From: Streptomyces sp. NBC_01267
GTDB taxonomy: Bacteria; Actinomycetota; Actinomycetes; Streptomycetales; Streptomycetaceae
Assembly (NCBI RefSeq): GCF_036241575.1
Contig: NZ_CP108455.1
Span: 7,733,001 to 7,797,000, forward strand
DNA: 64,000 bases
Reading direction: 5' to 3'
The notes under the pieces: generated by a model
Told to the model about the DNA's origin: nothing
Databases searched by the model: none
Seen by the model: only the letters and a program-made list of their open reading frames with translations
Part shown: piece after piece, positions 41,830-55,800 of the stretch
Layout of the letters: each line of letters starts with the position of its first letter
Position numbering within the stretch: position 1 is the stretch's first letter
Made by a program: the position numbers and the translations under genes

Positions 41830-43875
41830 ATGTGCGGAATCGCAGGCTTCGTCGCGCCCTCGCTCCACGCCGGGGCCACGCCGGAGGTCATGACCTCGAT
41901 GCTGTCGCTCATCCGTCACCGTGGGCCGGACGAGGCGGGCTACTACCTGGACGACGGCATCGCCATGGGCACAGCACGGCTGTCTGTGGTCGACCTCGCC
42001 ATGGGCGCCCAGCCGATGGCCGACCCGACGGAACGCTACTGGATCTGCTTCAACGGCGAGTTGTACAACCACATCGAACTGCGCGAGGAACTGCGAGGGC
42101 TCGGCCGCCGGTTCCGTACTCGCTCCGACACAGAGGTATTCCTGCAGGCATGGGCCCAATGGGGGCCCGCGTGTCTGCCCCGATTCAACGGCGCGTTCGC
42201 GGTCGCGATCCGGGACGTGAGGTCGGGAGACCTGTTCCTGGCACGTGACAGATACGGCAAGAGGCCGCTCTTCTACGTCGACCGTGAGGGCTGCGGAGCC
42301 CAGGGGGGCAGGAACGGAGAATTCCTCTTCGCCTCCGAGATGAAGGCGTTCCGTGCGTTCCCGGGGTTCCGTTTCGAGCTCGACCCCCGCGAACTCGCCT
42401 CCACCTTCGCGGTATGGACGCCGTTGCCCGACCGGACCCCCTTCCAGCACATCCGCCAGCTCCCGATGGGGAGTTACCTGACCGTCCGAGGCGGGCGGGC
42501 GGTCCTGAACGACTACGCGGAGCTCGAACTCGACGTACCGCCGTTCACCGGTTCTGAACGGGAAGCCGCCGCACTGGTCCGTGACGCCCTCCGTGAGAGC
42601 GTCGAGATGCGGCTGAGGAGTGACGTCGAGGTCGGTGTCTATCTGAGCGGCGGCCTCGACTCCTCCATCGTGACCAAGCTGACGACCGACCTCTCCTCGC
42701 ACGAGGTCCGCACGTTCTCCGTGGAGTTCGACGACGCGGTATTCGACGAGTCGAGCAGTCAGCAGATCGTTGCCTCGCACCTCGGGACCCGTCACTCGTC
42801 CATTGCCGTGTCGAGTGCCGATATCGCCGCGAACTTTCCGTCTGCCGTGTATCACGCGGAAGTGCCCTCGTTCCGCGCCGCGTTCGTCCCCATGTTTCTC
42901 CTGTCCCGCCACGCGCGGGACGCCGGAATCAAAGTGATTCTCAGCGGTGAGGGTGCCGATGAGGCGTTCCTCGGGTACTCACTCTTCCGCGAGACGCTAC
43001 TGCGCGCTTCATGGAGCGAACTGTCGGACGACGAGCGGATGGGCAGGCTCGGCAGCCTCCACCCGGAGCTGAGCCACTTCGGCCCCGCGAACCGGGCGCG
43101 GCTGAAGGGCCTCTTCGAGCAGTTCGCCGTAGAACGGCTGCCTGGTCTCTTCTCCCACGAACTCCGCTACCAGAACGGCCGTTTCGCCGCACGTCTGCTG
43201 AGGCGACGTGATGAACCGTTCGCGGACCTCATAGCCTTGACGGACGCGACGCCCGGCTACGCGGCGCTGAGCCCGGTCCGTAAGGCACAGTGGCTCGAAT
43301 TCAAGACGCTGCTGCCCGGCTATCTCCTCTCCACCCAGGGGGAGCGCATGAGCCTCGCCCACGGGGTCGAGAACCGGTGCCCGTTCCTCGACCCCGCGGT
43401 CGTTCGCACGGCGGCGTCCGTCAATCTGCGCTTCGACGACGGTTTCGACGAGAAGGCCATCCTCAAGAAAGCGTTCTGGGGTGAGCTGCCTGAATCGAGT
43501 CTCACTCGGCGGAAGCAGCCGTACCGTGCGCCGGGAGCGGCCGTCTTCAAGGAACAGCGGCCCGACTACCTGGAACTCCTCCTCTCAGAAGCGGAGTTGG
43601 AGAAGATCGGATGCGTCGATCCGGTGTTCGCCCGGAAGCTCGTCAAGAAGATCATGGCCACGCCTACCGGTGAGATCAGTACGAAGGAGGACCAGGCCTT
43701 CGTCTACCTGCTCTCGACCGCGGTCCTCAACCAGCAGTTCGTGCTCGGACAGGGAATGCCCGAGCACTCGGCAGAGCAGGCTGACTTCAAGGTGGACACC
43801 ATCATTGATCAGCGGAAAGCACGGGGATCGAAGCAGCCCGGTCACGACGTCCCCTCTGCAGGAGGAACCCGATGA
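41830..43875 (+). CDS. Asparagine-synthetase-like amidotransferase (starter-unit amidation)
   Basis: 681 residues. It starts MCGIAGFV, leaving Cys2 as the nucleophile of the class II glutaminase domain (about 1-215; RHRGPDEAGYY, FNGELYNHIELREEL, RSDTEVFLQ). The synthetase domain has the PP-loop LSGGLDSSIVTKL (about residue 270) and SGEGADEAFLGYSLF, plus RCPFLDPAVV. It takes nitrogen from glutamine and activates a carboxylate with ATP. In glutarimide clusters this homolog makes malonamyl-ACP from malonyl-ACP, giving the ring nitrogen. AAGGAG precedes the ATG. Its stop overlaps the PKS start (ATGA), so the two are translationally coupled. A primary-metabolism AsnB is unlikely in this position. 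Confidence 0.93.
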   Translation: MCGIAGFVAPSLHAGATPEVMTSMLSLIRHRGPDEAGYYLDDGIAMGTARLSVVDLAMGAQPMADPTERYWICFNGELYNHIELREELRGLGRRFRTRSDTEVFLQAWAQWGPACLPRFNGAFAVAIRDVRSGDLFLARDRYGKRPLFYVDREGCGAQGGRNGEFLFASEMKAFRAFPGFRFELDPRELASTFAVWTPLPDRTPFQHIRQLPMGSYLTVRGGRAVLNDYAELELDVPPFTGSEREAAALVRDALRESVEMRLRSDVEVGVYLSGGLDSSIVTKLTTDLSSHEVRTFSVEFDDAVFDESSSQQIVASHLGTRHSSIAVSSADIAANFPSAVYHAEVPSFRAAFVPMFLLSRHARDAGIKVILSGEGADEAFLGYSLFRETLLRASWSELSDDERMGRLGSLHPELSHFGPANRARLKGLFEQFAVERLPGLFSHELRYQNGRFAARLLRRRDEPFADLIALTDATPGYAALSPVRKAQWLEFKTLLPGYLLSTQGERMSLAHGVENRCPFLDPAVVRTAASVNLRFDDGFDEKAILKKAFWGELPESSLTRRKQPYRAPGAAVFKEQRPDYLELLLSEAELEKIGCVDPVFARKLVKKIMATPTGEISTKEDQAFVYLLSTAVLNQQFVLGQGMPEHSAEQADFKVDTIIDQRKARGSKQPGHDVPSAGGTR

Positions 43876-46800
43876 GTACGTTCGAACCGGCGCCCGCGAC
43901 GGATGATGTCGCGATCATCGGGCTCGCTCTGCGGTTCCCCGGCGCGGAAACACTGGAAGAGCTCGGCGGACATCTCGTCGCGGGCCGGTCGCTCATCTCG
44001 GAAGTTCCGCCGGAACGCTGGTCGAAGGACCGCTATTTCGGCGATCCGAGGCGCGGGGCCCAGAAGACGAACAGCATCTGGGGAGGCTTCGTCGAACATG
44101 CCGACTGCTTCGATGCCGAGTTCTTCAACATATCGCCGCGCGAGGCCGAGACCATGGACCCCCAGCAGCGCATGGCACTCGAACTCGCCTGGCGGGCGAT
44201 CGAGAACGCCGGCTATGCGGCGAGCGCTCTCGCCGGTACGGAAACGGGTGTCTTCATGGGCGTCTGCCATGCGGACTACGCGGAAATGATGGAACGTGAA
44301 GGAGCAAGGACGGACGTCTATTTCCCCACCGGAACGGCCTACTCGATCATTGCGAACCGGATCTCCTACTATTTCGACTTGCAGGGCCCGAGTATCACCA
44401 ATGACACGGCATGTTCGAGTTCGCTCGTGTCGGTGCACGAAGCGGTACGCGCGCTGTGCAACGGCGAGTGCGGTGTCGCCCTGGCCGGCGGAGTCAACCT
44501 GATCTGGTCGCCGAAGCACTTCGTCGCGTTCAGCCAGGCGAGCATGTTGTCCCGCACCGGTCGTGCGAGCGCCTTCGACCAGAGTGCCGACGGCTACGTC
44601 CGCGGTGAAGGCGGAGCAGTGCTCCTCCTGAAGCCCCTCGCACGGGCCGTCGCGGACGGCGATCCCATTCACGCGGTCATCAAGGGAGCCGCCACGAACC
44701 ACGGTGGCCGGACGAATTCCCTCACCGTCACCAATCCGACAGCACAGGCGAATCTGATCGAGGGACTTTACACCCGCGCCGGAATCCGGCCGGAATCCGT
44801 TACCTATATCGAAGCGCACGGCCCCGGAACACCCGTCGGCGACCCGATCGAGATCATGGCTCTGAAGGGAGCCTTCCGGAACCTGCACGCGGCACAGGGC
44901 ACCGTCGCCCAACCGGCGAGCTGCGGAATCGGCTCCGTCAAAACCAATATCGGACATCTCGAAGGTGCCGCCGGGGTTGCCGGCATCGCCAAGGTGATCA
45001 GCTCGCTGGCACTCCGGATGCTGCCCGCGAACGTCAACTTCCAGAATCAGAACAGGCTCATCAAGCTCGAGGACAGCCCGTTCCACGTCATCCGCGACAC
45101 CCAGCCCTGGCCCGCGCCGACCCCGGGAACGGACGGAAGGATCCGGCCACGGCGGGCCGGGGTGAGTTCGTTCGGATTCGGTGGCACGAACGCGCATGTC
45201 GTGCTTGAGGAACATCTCACCGGTGAAGCCGGTGAAGCCGGTGAAGCCGGTGAAGCCGGTGAAGCCGGTGCAGGGGCGCAGGACGCGCCGGTCCGGGGCC
45301 CGCAGTTCCTGCCGCTCTCCGCGAAGACGCCGGACCGGCTGCGCGCAGTCGCGGGCAACCTGCTCACCCACCTGCGCGAGCACCCCTCGCAGGCGCTCGC
45401 CGACATCGCGTACACCCTGCGGGTCGGCCGTGAGCCCATGCCCGTCCGGGTCGTGTTCGCTGTCGCGGACCGAGCCGAACTCGAACTGTTGCTAAGGGAG
45501 TTCATGGACGGCGCCCGCGCGGAGGGCGAACTCCACCTGGGCGGGACAGCACGGGGCGCAACGGAGGAGATCGCGGCGCTGAGGGCGGCAGGGACACGCT
45601 GGGTACAGGGCGGGGCGCTGGACTGGGCGGATCAGCCCGGTCACGGCGCACCCCGGCCACGCCCACGGCGGGTGCGGCTGCCCGGGTATCCCTTCGCCCG
45701 CGAACGGCACTGGTTCAGCGTTCCGCAGCAGGGCGTCGAGGCAGGCACGACGCCGTCGGCAGTGCACGCAACTACCGCCGCACACCCACTCGTTCACTCT
45801 GATACCTCTGGTCCCGCCGGTCACCGGTACAGCTCGACGTTCACCGGAGAGGAGCCGTTTCTCGCCTCGCACGTGGTGGGCGGTGCCCGCGTGCTGCCGG
45901 CGGCGGCTCACGTCGAGATGGTCCGTGCCGCGGCCGTGCGTGCGATGGGGCCCGACGCGGCGGAGCCGGCGGTCGTCCGGCTCCGCAACGTCGCATGGCC
46001 GCGTCCGCTCGTCGTACGGGACGCGCCGGTCGAGGCCAGTGTCCGGCTCACCCCGCAGGACGGCGGCGCCCTCGCCTTCGAGGTCTCCACCGGCACGGAC
46101 CCGGCCGTCGTCCACAGCTCGGGAGTTGTCGAGGCCGACGGGTCGCGGGAGCCGGACCGAGTCGATCTCGCCGCGCTGCTGGCGGCCTGCCCCGGGGAGC
46201 GCAGCCCGGTGGACGTGTACGCGGCGTTCCGCGACCGAGGGCTGGAGTACGGACCGGCCATGCGCGGGATCGAGGAGCTCCGGCTGGGGACACGGGAGCT
46301 GATCGCCCGTATCGGGAAGCCCGCTGCCGGTGAGGCGGCGGACGCCGGATACGTCCTGCCCCCGAGCGTGCTCGACGCCGCGCTCCAGTCCTCGCTCGTG
46401 CTCCTGGCGGAGACATCGCGTGAGCCGGCCGACGGCCCGGCACTGCCCTTCGCGTTCGAGGAACTCACGGTCTACGGCGCCTGTGTGTCGGAGACATGGG
46501 CGTGGGTACGGCGCCGCGAAGGACACAGCACGCTCGACGTGTTCGACATCGATCTCTGCGGCTCCGCGGGCGTGGTGCGTGTCAGCCTGCGCGGGCTGGT
46601 CCAGCGGACGCAAGGGGCGAAGTCCGGACGCGGGAACGGCGCGGACATCGTCACCGCCGCCGTTCCCTGGGTGCGGACGCCCCTCGACGTACCGGAGGAC
46701 CGGGCAACGGCCTTCCCGTCCGTGCGCGGGTACCTCGGCGGACGAGCCGCCGTACACGCCACCGTCGTGGAAGACACGACCGGCTTCACCGTCACCCCCC

Positions 46801-49800
46801 TTCCCGATGTCGCGCCCGGTCGTGTCGCCGACGGTGTCGAGGCCGTGGTGGACCTGGCCTTCCGGCACGCCGCGGAGCTGGTGAGGTCGAAGCCCCAGGG
46901 GCCATACCGGTTCGTCGTCCTGGCGGACGACCGGTTGCCACGGCACTACCACGCGCCGCTCACCGGTCTGTTCAGGACCGTCGTCCTGGAGAACCCCCGC
47001 GTCACGGGCCGTGTCGTACGCGTCGCGGGACTCGACACCGTGTCGCCGGAGCGGATCGCGGACATCCTGCGGGCCGAGGCGGCCGACCGGTCGGCCGACT
47101 GCGAGATCCGTTACGGGGCCGACGGCACCCGTCACGCGGCACGGCCCGTGGAATTGCGCCTGGGCGAAGGAGCGGAGATCCCGCCGCTGAAGGAGGGCGG
47201 GGTCTACTGGATCACGGGCGGTCTCGGCGGCCTGGGGCTGCATGTCGCACGGTACTTCGGGCGGTGTGCGGGCGTCGTCGTCGTCCTGAGCGGCCGGTCG
47301 GCGCCCGGAGCCGCGAGCGGGACGGCCCTGCGCGGGCTGCGGGAAGCGGGGGTCGCGGCCCACTACCTCCCCGTCGACGTGGGTGCGAAGGACGACGTGG
47401 ACCGTGCGGTACGCACCATCACACGGGACCACGGAGCGATCGACGGCATCGTCCACGCGGCGGGCGTCCTCCGCGACGCGTACCTCTACACCAAGGACCC
47501 CTCGGACGTCCTGGCGGTGCTGGAGCCGAAGGTCGACGGCGTACTCAACCTCGACGCCGCCACGCGAGGCCTCGCGCTCGACTTCTTCGTAGCCTTCTCC
47601 TCGGTGGCGGGCGTGTTCGGCAGCTCCGGGCAGTCCGACTACGCGGCGGCCAACGCCTTCCTGGACGCCTTCGTCCACCATCGCCGCGCGCTGGTGGACA
47701 TCGGCGAGCGGAGCGGCAGGACGTCGGCCGTCAGCTGGCCGCTGTGGGCCGACGGCGGGATGTCCATGGACGCCGTGACGCGGGAGGCGATGCTCCGGGA
47801 CCGGGGCTGGGAGCCCCTCCCGACGGAGGACGGTCTCCGGGTACTCGGCGGCGTACTGCGCGACGGCCCCGCCCACACCGTGGTGGCGTACGGCGCCGCC
47901 GCGACGCTCACGGCCGCCGCCCCGCCCCCGGTAGCACCCCGTGCCGTACCCGTGGACACCACACTCGTGGAGCCCGTCGCCTCCATCACGGAGGAAGACC
48001 TGACCGAGCGTACGACGGCTCTGCTGCGCCGCATCGTGGGCGGGGTGCTGCACCGCGACCCGCTGACGCTGGACGAGACGGTCAACCTCGTCGATTACGG
48101 GATCGACTCGCTCGCCATCCTGGAGACGACCGCGTCGCTCGAAGTGTTCCTCGGCCCGCTGTCCAAGACGATCTTCTTCGAGTACACGACCATCGAGGGT
48201 GTCGCAGGTCACCTCGTCGCGGAACACCGTGACAAGCTGCGCGCGATCACCAGCGCCGGAGACCCGCCGCCCGCAGCCGTCCCGGCCGCAGTCGTTCCGG
48301 CCGGCAAGAACGACGCAGCCGGGAAGAACGACGCGGCCGGCAAGAACGACGCGCCTGCCCCCGTCGCACCCGCACCGTCGGCTCCTGACACCCGCAGCAC
48401 GCCCGCCGCCCATGACCGGTCCGCCGCACCCGGGCCGCGCGACGACCACCACGACATCGCGATCATCGGCATCTCCGGGACCTACCCCGGAGCCGACACC
48501 CTCGGCGAACTCTGGGCCGTGCTCGGCGAAGGCCGTCACGAGTTCCGTGAAGTACCCCGCGAGCGCTGGGACCACGACGCGGTCTACAGCCGCGACCGCA
48601 GCGTCCTCGGCAAGAGCTCCATCCGCACCGGAACCTTCCTCCGGGACATCGAGACGTTCGACCCCCGCTACTTCCGCATCTCCAAACGCGATGCGGAGAA
48701 CATGTCGCCCGAGGTCCGCCTGTTCCTGCAGACGGGCGTAGAGGCGCTCGAAGACGCCGGATACTCGCGCGAGACGATCCAGCGGCAGTACGACGGAGAT
48801 GTCGGCGTACTCGCCGGTTCCATGAGCAACCACTACGGCCTGTACGGATTCCAGAACGGTCTGACGCGCGGTTCCCCGGCAAGCGGCAGCTACACGGCGA
48901 CGCTGCCCAACATGCTCTCGTACTTCTACGGATTCACCGGTCCCTCGATCTTCGTGGACACGATGTGCTCCGGCTCCTCGACCTGCGTGCACCAGGCCGT
49001 GCAGATGCTCCGGGCCGGGGAATGCCGGATGGCGGTCGCGGGCGGGGTGAACCTGCTCCTCCACCCGTACAACCTCATCAGCTCGTCACAGGAGCACTTC
49101 ACGACGGCGACCTCCGATGTGATCCGGAGCTTCGGCCTGGGCGCGGACGGGACCATTCTCGGGGAGGGTGTCGGCGCCCTCGTCCTCAAGCCGCTCGTCG
49201 AGGCCGAGCGCGACGGCGACCATGTGTACGCCGTCATCAAGGGAACGGCCCTCGCCAACGCGGGGGTGCGCAACGGGTTCACCGTCCCCAGCCCCCGTAT
49301 GCAGGCGCGGGCGATCGAGAAGGCGATCGACGACGCGGGAGTCGATCCGCGGACCATCAGCTACGTGGAAGCACACGGCTCCGGGACGTCGCTGGGCGAC
49401 CCGATCGAAGTGAAGGCCCTGACCACGGCCTTTCAGAAGTACACGCAGGACACCGAGTTCTGCGCGATCGGCTCCGTCAAGTCGAACCTGGGACACCTGC
49501 TGCACGCTGCCGGAATGATCGGTATCGCCAAGGTCGTCCTCCAGTTCCAGAAGGGGAAACTCGCACCCTCGCTGCACAGTTCGGTGACCAATCCGGACAT
49601 CGACTTCTCCCGTACACCGTTCCGGCTTCAGCGGCAGCTCGCCTCATGGGAACCCGCGGTGACCACGGTGGAGGGACGCCGGATCACCCATCCCCGCCGG
49701 GCGGGAATCACTTCGATCGGCGCGGGCGGGATGAACTCGCACATCATCCTGGAGGAGTACCCGCAACCCGACCGCGATCCGTACGGCGCACAGGACGGGC

Positions 49801-52800
49801 GCGAGGAACTCTTCGTGTTCTCCGCGATGAACGAATCGGTCCTGGAAACATGGCTCACCCGATTCCGCGACTACCTGGCCGCCGGAGCAGAGCCGGACCC
49901 CGCGGCGATCGCGTTCACACTCCGCGTCGGCAAGAACGAACTCCCGCACCGCTGGGCGTTCCTCGCCAGGACCACGGGGGAAGCCGTCGCCGCCGTCGAC
50001 CGCTATCTGGCGGGGGACCGGGACCTCGGTGCGGCGCTCGCGCCCGGTGGCCCGCGGACCGAGGGCGTACGGAAGCTCGCGACCACCTGGGTGGGCGGCC
50101 GGAGCGTCGACTGGCGCGGCGCCGACGGGGGAGCACGCACGCCCCGGCGGGTCCCTCTCCCCGCGTACCCCTTCGAGCGCGTGCGCTGCTGGGTCACCCC
50201 GGAGGAGGGCGCGCCGTCCGTGATCGCGCCGCTCGCGCTGCGCGACAAGCTCCACCCGTTCCTCGGCCGGAACGAGTCGGACGCAGACGGGCTGCGGTAC
50301 GTGCTCGACGTGCACCTGGACGATCTCCTCGACTACGGCTGCACCTCGGGGGAGCGGCAGGACAAGAAGCGCGGTGTGGTCCCGACGTTCGCCATCGACC
50401 TGGCGATCGCCGCCACGAAGGTCTCCGGATTCGCCGACGGGTCGGTCGTGCGCCGGCTCCGCCTCCTGGGCCCGGTCAGCTGGACGACCGCCGCCCGCCT
50501 GGTGACGGTCTTCGACGCCTCCGACGGGAAGCGGGCCTCCGGACTCGTGTTCGCTCAGGACGCGGCGGGGACCCGGACGCCCGTAGCGTCGTTCGACGTG
50601 CCTGCTGGCGAGGACGACCGTACGCCGCTGTCCGGCCACCTCCGCTCGGCCGACTTCGCGGGAATCGCGGCCGATGTGCTGGCGCCCGACCGGGCAGAGC
50701 TGCTCGCCCCGGCGGAATTCCTCGCGGGACTCGCGGAGGGCGGAATCGGATACGTGCCGGAATTCAGCGGCACAGAGAGCGCATTCCGGCTGCGCGACGG
50801 GCGATTGGTGCTCAAGGTCGGCACCCCCGAACTCCAGCGGGACCATGTGAAGCCGCATGTCACCCTCGCTCCGCACGTCCTCGCCGCCATCGCTCAGGGC
50901 CTCCAGTCCGAAGCGAAGCGGCAGGGCTCACCGGACTGGGCACGGACCGCGCCCCACCGGATCGACGAGATCCGGCTCTTCACCGACGGGAGCGGTGGGG
51001 GCCTCCCGGTCGCGTACGTCGTCCTCGACGTGACTGCCGACGGAGAAGGCCTCGGCGGGTCCGTCGGCCTGCTGGACCGGCACGGCCAGGTGGTCGGTGT
51101 GCTCTCCGACATGTGGTGCGGCGACGACGAAGGACCGCGAAAGGACCCGGATGTGAGCGCACGAGCGGTGGACGGAGCCGAAGCAGCGGACCGGGGGACA
51201 CCGGGGGAGGACAGCGACGGCGTCATCTCCTTCGCCGTGGACGAGCTGCGTGAGATGGCGGGCGGCATTCTCAAGTTCGAGCGGAGCGAACTCGACGCCC
51301 GTACCGGCTTCGACGCCTTCGGCTTCGACTCGATCTCGCTCGTCGCCCTCTCGAAGCAGGTACGCGAGCGGTTCGGTATCGATCTGACCCCTGCGGTCTT
51401 CTTCGATCGCAATACGTTCGACTCGCTGGGCAGGCACCTGTTCGCAGAGCACGAAGGCCCGCTGCGCGCGGCGTACGAACGCTCCCTCCCGCCGGACCCC
51501 GCCGGGGAGCCCGCCCCGGTTCCTGGGAACCGGTCCCCCGGAGAGACGACTGGAAACGCTGGAGCGACGACCGGGGCTCCTGACACCGTGCCGGCCGGCG
51601 CACACCGCCCGGCGCCGGCGGACTCGCCCCTGCCGGTGGCCGTCATCGGAGCCGCGGGCCGGTTCCCCGGCTCACCCGACCTGGACGCGTACTGGGCGAA
51701 CCTGGCCGCCGGGACCGACAACGTCACGGCCTTCCCCCTCGACCGGTACGACGCGGCCTACGCGCGAATCGCGGAAGCAGCCGAGTTCCCGCACCATGCG
51801 GGCGTCCTCGACGACGTCGACGCGTTCGACGCCGCCTTCTTCCGCATCCTGCCGCGCGAGGCCGAGCTGATGGACCCCCAGCACCGGCTGGCGCTCCAGA
51901 CGGTCTGGAACGCGATCGAGCACAGCGGCTACGCCCCGTCCGGCCTGCCGGCGGACACCGGGCTGTTCTTCGGTGTCTCCGGGACCGACTACGCGACCCT
52001 GCTCGCCGCCCACGGCGCCCCGCCGGACGCTTTCACCTCCACGGGCAACGCCCACTCCATGCTCGCCAACCGCATCTCGTACGTACTCGACATCCACGGC
52101 CCGAGCCAGCCCGTCGACACGGCCTGCTCCAGCTCGCTCGTCGCCGTCCACCGGGCCGTGGAGGCCATCCGCTCCGGGGCGTGCGACGCCGCGATAGCGG
52201 GCGGGGTGAACCTCCTGCTCAGTGTCGACACCTTCGTCAGCGCCGGGCGGGCCGGCATGCTGAGCCCGGACGGACGGTGCAAGACCTTCGCCGGCGACGC
52301 GAACGGATACGTACGCGGCGAGGGCGTCGGCGCCGTCGTACTGAAGCCCCTCGCCGACGCGGAGCGCGACGGCGACGCGATCCTCGCCGTGATCGTCGGG
52401 ACCGCGGAGAACCACGGCGGACGGGCGAACTCCCTCACGGCGCCGAACGGTACCGCGCAGGCGGACCTCGTGGTGCGGGCGATGGGCGGCATCGACCCCC
52501 GCACGATCGGCTATGTGGAGGCCCACGGAACCGGCACGGCCCTGGGCGACCCCGTCGAGGTGCGGGCGCTGCAGACCGCGTTCCGGAAGTTGGGCAGCGA
52601 CACCCCTGCCACCTGCGGTCTCGGCTCCGTGAAGACCAACATCGGTCATCTGGAAGCCGCCGCAGGTATCGCCGGGCTGCTCAAGATGGTCCTCGCGATG
52701 GAACACGGCACCCTCCCGCAGAGCCTGCACTGTGACCGGATCAACCCCTACATCCAGCTCGACGGCAGCCCGTTCCGCATCGTGCGCGCCAACGAACCGT

Positions 52801-55800
52801 GGGAGCGGCCCCGCGACCGTGACGGTGACCTCGCGCCGCGGCGGGCGGGCGTCAGCAGCTTCGGATTCGGCGGCGCCAACTGCCACGTCGTCATCGAGGA
52901 GTACCCGGAGCAGGGCGCGGACACGGGTCCGGCACAGGACGCGGACGACCCCGGGAGCCCGGTCGCCGTACCCCTCTCCGCGCGTACGGCGCAGCAACTG
53001 CGCGAGCGGGCGCAGAACCTGCTCGCCTACCTGGAGGACACACCCCGTCCCGCCCCGCTCCGTTCCATCGGGTGGACGCTCCAGACCGGACGCGAAGCCA
53101 TGGCTGAACGGGTCGGCTGGGTCGTCTCCTCCCACCGGGAACTCGGCGAGAAACTAAGGGAGTTCATCAGCGGCCCGGCGAGCGGCCCGGCGAGCGGCCC
53201 GGCGAGCGGCCCGGCGAGCGGCCCGGCGAGCGGCCCGGCGAGCGGCCCGCAGCGCGGCGCCCGGCCGGCGCAGGACGGCCTCGCCGACGCGGTCGCGCGT
53301 TGGAGCGGAGGGGAGGAGGTCGACTGGCGGCGGCTGTACGGGGCTACCGGTTCGGCTCTGCCGAGGCGCGCGCACCTGCCCACGTACCCGTTCGCACGCG
53401 ACAGGTACTGGCTCCCCGGCAGTGCTGAGAAGGCCAACAGCGCTGCTGCGCAACGCCCTTCGGTCGGTACGACGCTGTTCGCGCCCCGCTGGACGCCGAA
53501 GCCCGCGTCGCGGGACCTGGCCGGCCGGACCCCGTACACACGTCATGTCGTGATCCTCTGCGGGGTGCCGGCGGCCGTGCGGGACAGCGTGGAACGCCGC
53601 CTGCCGAGTGTGCACTGCCACACCGTCACGACCGACAAGCGGCGCCCGGAGACCCGCTTCACCGACCTCTCACGTCAGGTCTTCGAGATCGTCCGGGTGC
53701 TCGCCGGGCAGGCGCACGACGGCGCCACCCTCGTACAGGTCGTGACACCGGCGGACGGTGACGATGCGGCCGGGCCGGCGCTCGCGGGACTTCTGCGCAC
53801 GACGGCGCTCGAATCCCCGCACATCGCCGGGCAGGTCCTCGCTCTGGACGGCGAGCGCGACGCGGCCGGCATCGCGGCGATCGTCCAGGAGAACGCCGGA
53901 CACGCGGACGACGCTCTCGTTCTCCACCGGGGCACGGAGCGCGCGGTGCGGACCTGGGTGCCCGTGGCTGCCGACAGTACGGGCACGCCCTGGCGCTCGG
54001 GAGGTGTGTACCTGATCACCGGAGGCGCCGGCGGCATCGGCGCCGTCATCGCCCGCCGGATCGCACGGGACGCCGTACGCCCGACGCTCGTCCTCGTCGG
54101 ACGCTCGGCACCGGATGCCCGGACCGCCCAACTGCTCGCCGAGCTGCGGGAAGCCGGTGCGGTGGCCCGGTACGCCGTCGCGGACGTCTCCCGCTGGGAG
54201 GAGGTACGCCACCTCGTCGCGCGCGTCGGTGAGGAGTCCGGCCCGATCCACGGGATCGTGCACGCCGCAGGCGTGATCCACGACGCGTACCTCACGAACA
54301 AGACGGCAGAGGAGTGGGACAAGGTCCTCGCCCCGAAGGTCGACGGCGTGGTGCACCTGGACCGGGCCACGGCGCACATGCCCATCGAGTCCTTCCTCGT
54401 CTTCTCGTCCGGAGCGGCAGTCACCGGAAATCCCGGTCAGTCCGACTACGCCACGGCCAACGGCTTTCTCGGCGAGTACGCCGCCCGCCGCAACACGCGC
54501 GTCGCGGCGGGCGAGCGGTCCGGGCGTACGGTCGCCATCGCGTGGCCGCTCTGGAAGGACGGCGGAATGGCGGTCGACGACGCGATCCGCGCGTACCTCC
54601 GGCGCACCCGCGGTCTCGTGCCGATGGAGTCGGACGAAGGACTCGAAGCCCTCCTGAACGCCTGGCGGTCGGGCGAGGCAGGCGAGGACCAGATCTGGGT
54701 GCACCACGGCGAGACGGCCGAGCTCGCATCCGTGCCCCCGCCCGTCGCTGCCCCTCCCGCCGCTGCCCCACCCGCATCGGAGACGGCTGCATCGGAGACG
54801 GCCGACGGGCGGCCGGACCGGGAGACACTCCGGTCGGTCGTGGAAATCTTCGCCCGGGTCACGAAGCTCCCCCTCCACGACATCGACGCCGACCGGCCGC
54901 TCGATGACCTGGCCCTCGACTCGGTCATGGTCGTGCAACTCAACAGGGAGCTGTCCTCGGTGTACGGCGAGGTCCCGACGACCCTCTTCTACGAATTCCC
55001 CACGCTGCGCGCCGTCGCCGGAAAACTCGCCGGGGCACCCACCCCACCCACTCCCGGCGAGCGCGCCACGGTCCAGGTACCGGCGGCGCGCCACACACCC
55101 CGGACCGCCGCTGCTCCCGGCCCGCCCCCGCCGGACGACGCCATCGCGATCATCGGGATGAGCGGGCGCTATCCGCAGGCCGAGAACACCGACGAGTTCT
55201 GGGCGAACCTCACCGCGGGACGCGACGCCATCACGGAGATCCCGCCCGACCGGTGGCCGCTGGACGGCTTCTACGAGCCGGACCGCGCCACAGCCGTCGC
55301 CACCGGGCGCAGCTACAGCAAGTGGGGAGGATTCCTGCGGGACTTCGACGCGTTCGATCCGCACTTCTTTCGGATCGCACCGCGTGACGCCTACGCGATG
55401 GACCCGCAGGAACGCCTCTTCCTCCAGGCCTCCTGGGAGGTGATCGAAGACGCGGGTTACACCCGCGAGGAGCTGGCCCGACGCCATCAGCGGCGCGTGG
55501 GTGTCTTCGCCGGTGTGACCAAGTCCGGCCACGCACGGCACGGCGCGGCCCGGCTGCCGACCGGTGAAACGGTCGTGCCCTCGCTCTCCTTCGCCTCGCT
55601 CAGCGCCCGTACCTCGTACGTCCTCGACCTCCGTGGCCCCAGCCTGACGATCGACACGATGTGCTCCTCCTCGCTCACGGCGATCCACGAAGCCTGCGAG
55701 CACCTGCGCCGGGGCTCCTGCGAGCTGGCCGTCGCGGGCGGGGTGAACCTGTATCTGCACCCTTCCGACTACGTCGAGTTGTGCCGCTCCACCATGCTGT

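Noticed and set aside
41830..43875. Housekeeping asparagine synthetase
   Set aside because: It is translationally coupled to the PKS and follows a free ACP; this layout is typical of starter-unit amidation in glutarimide pathways.
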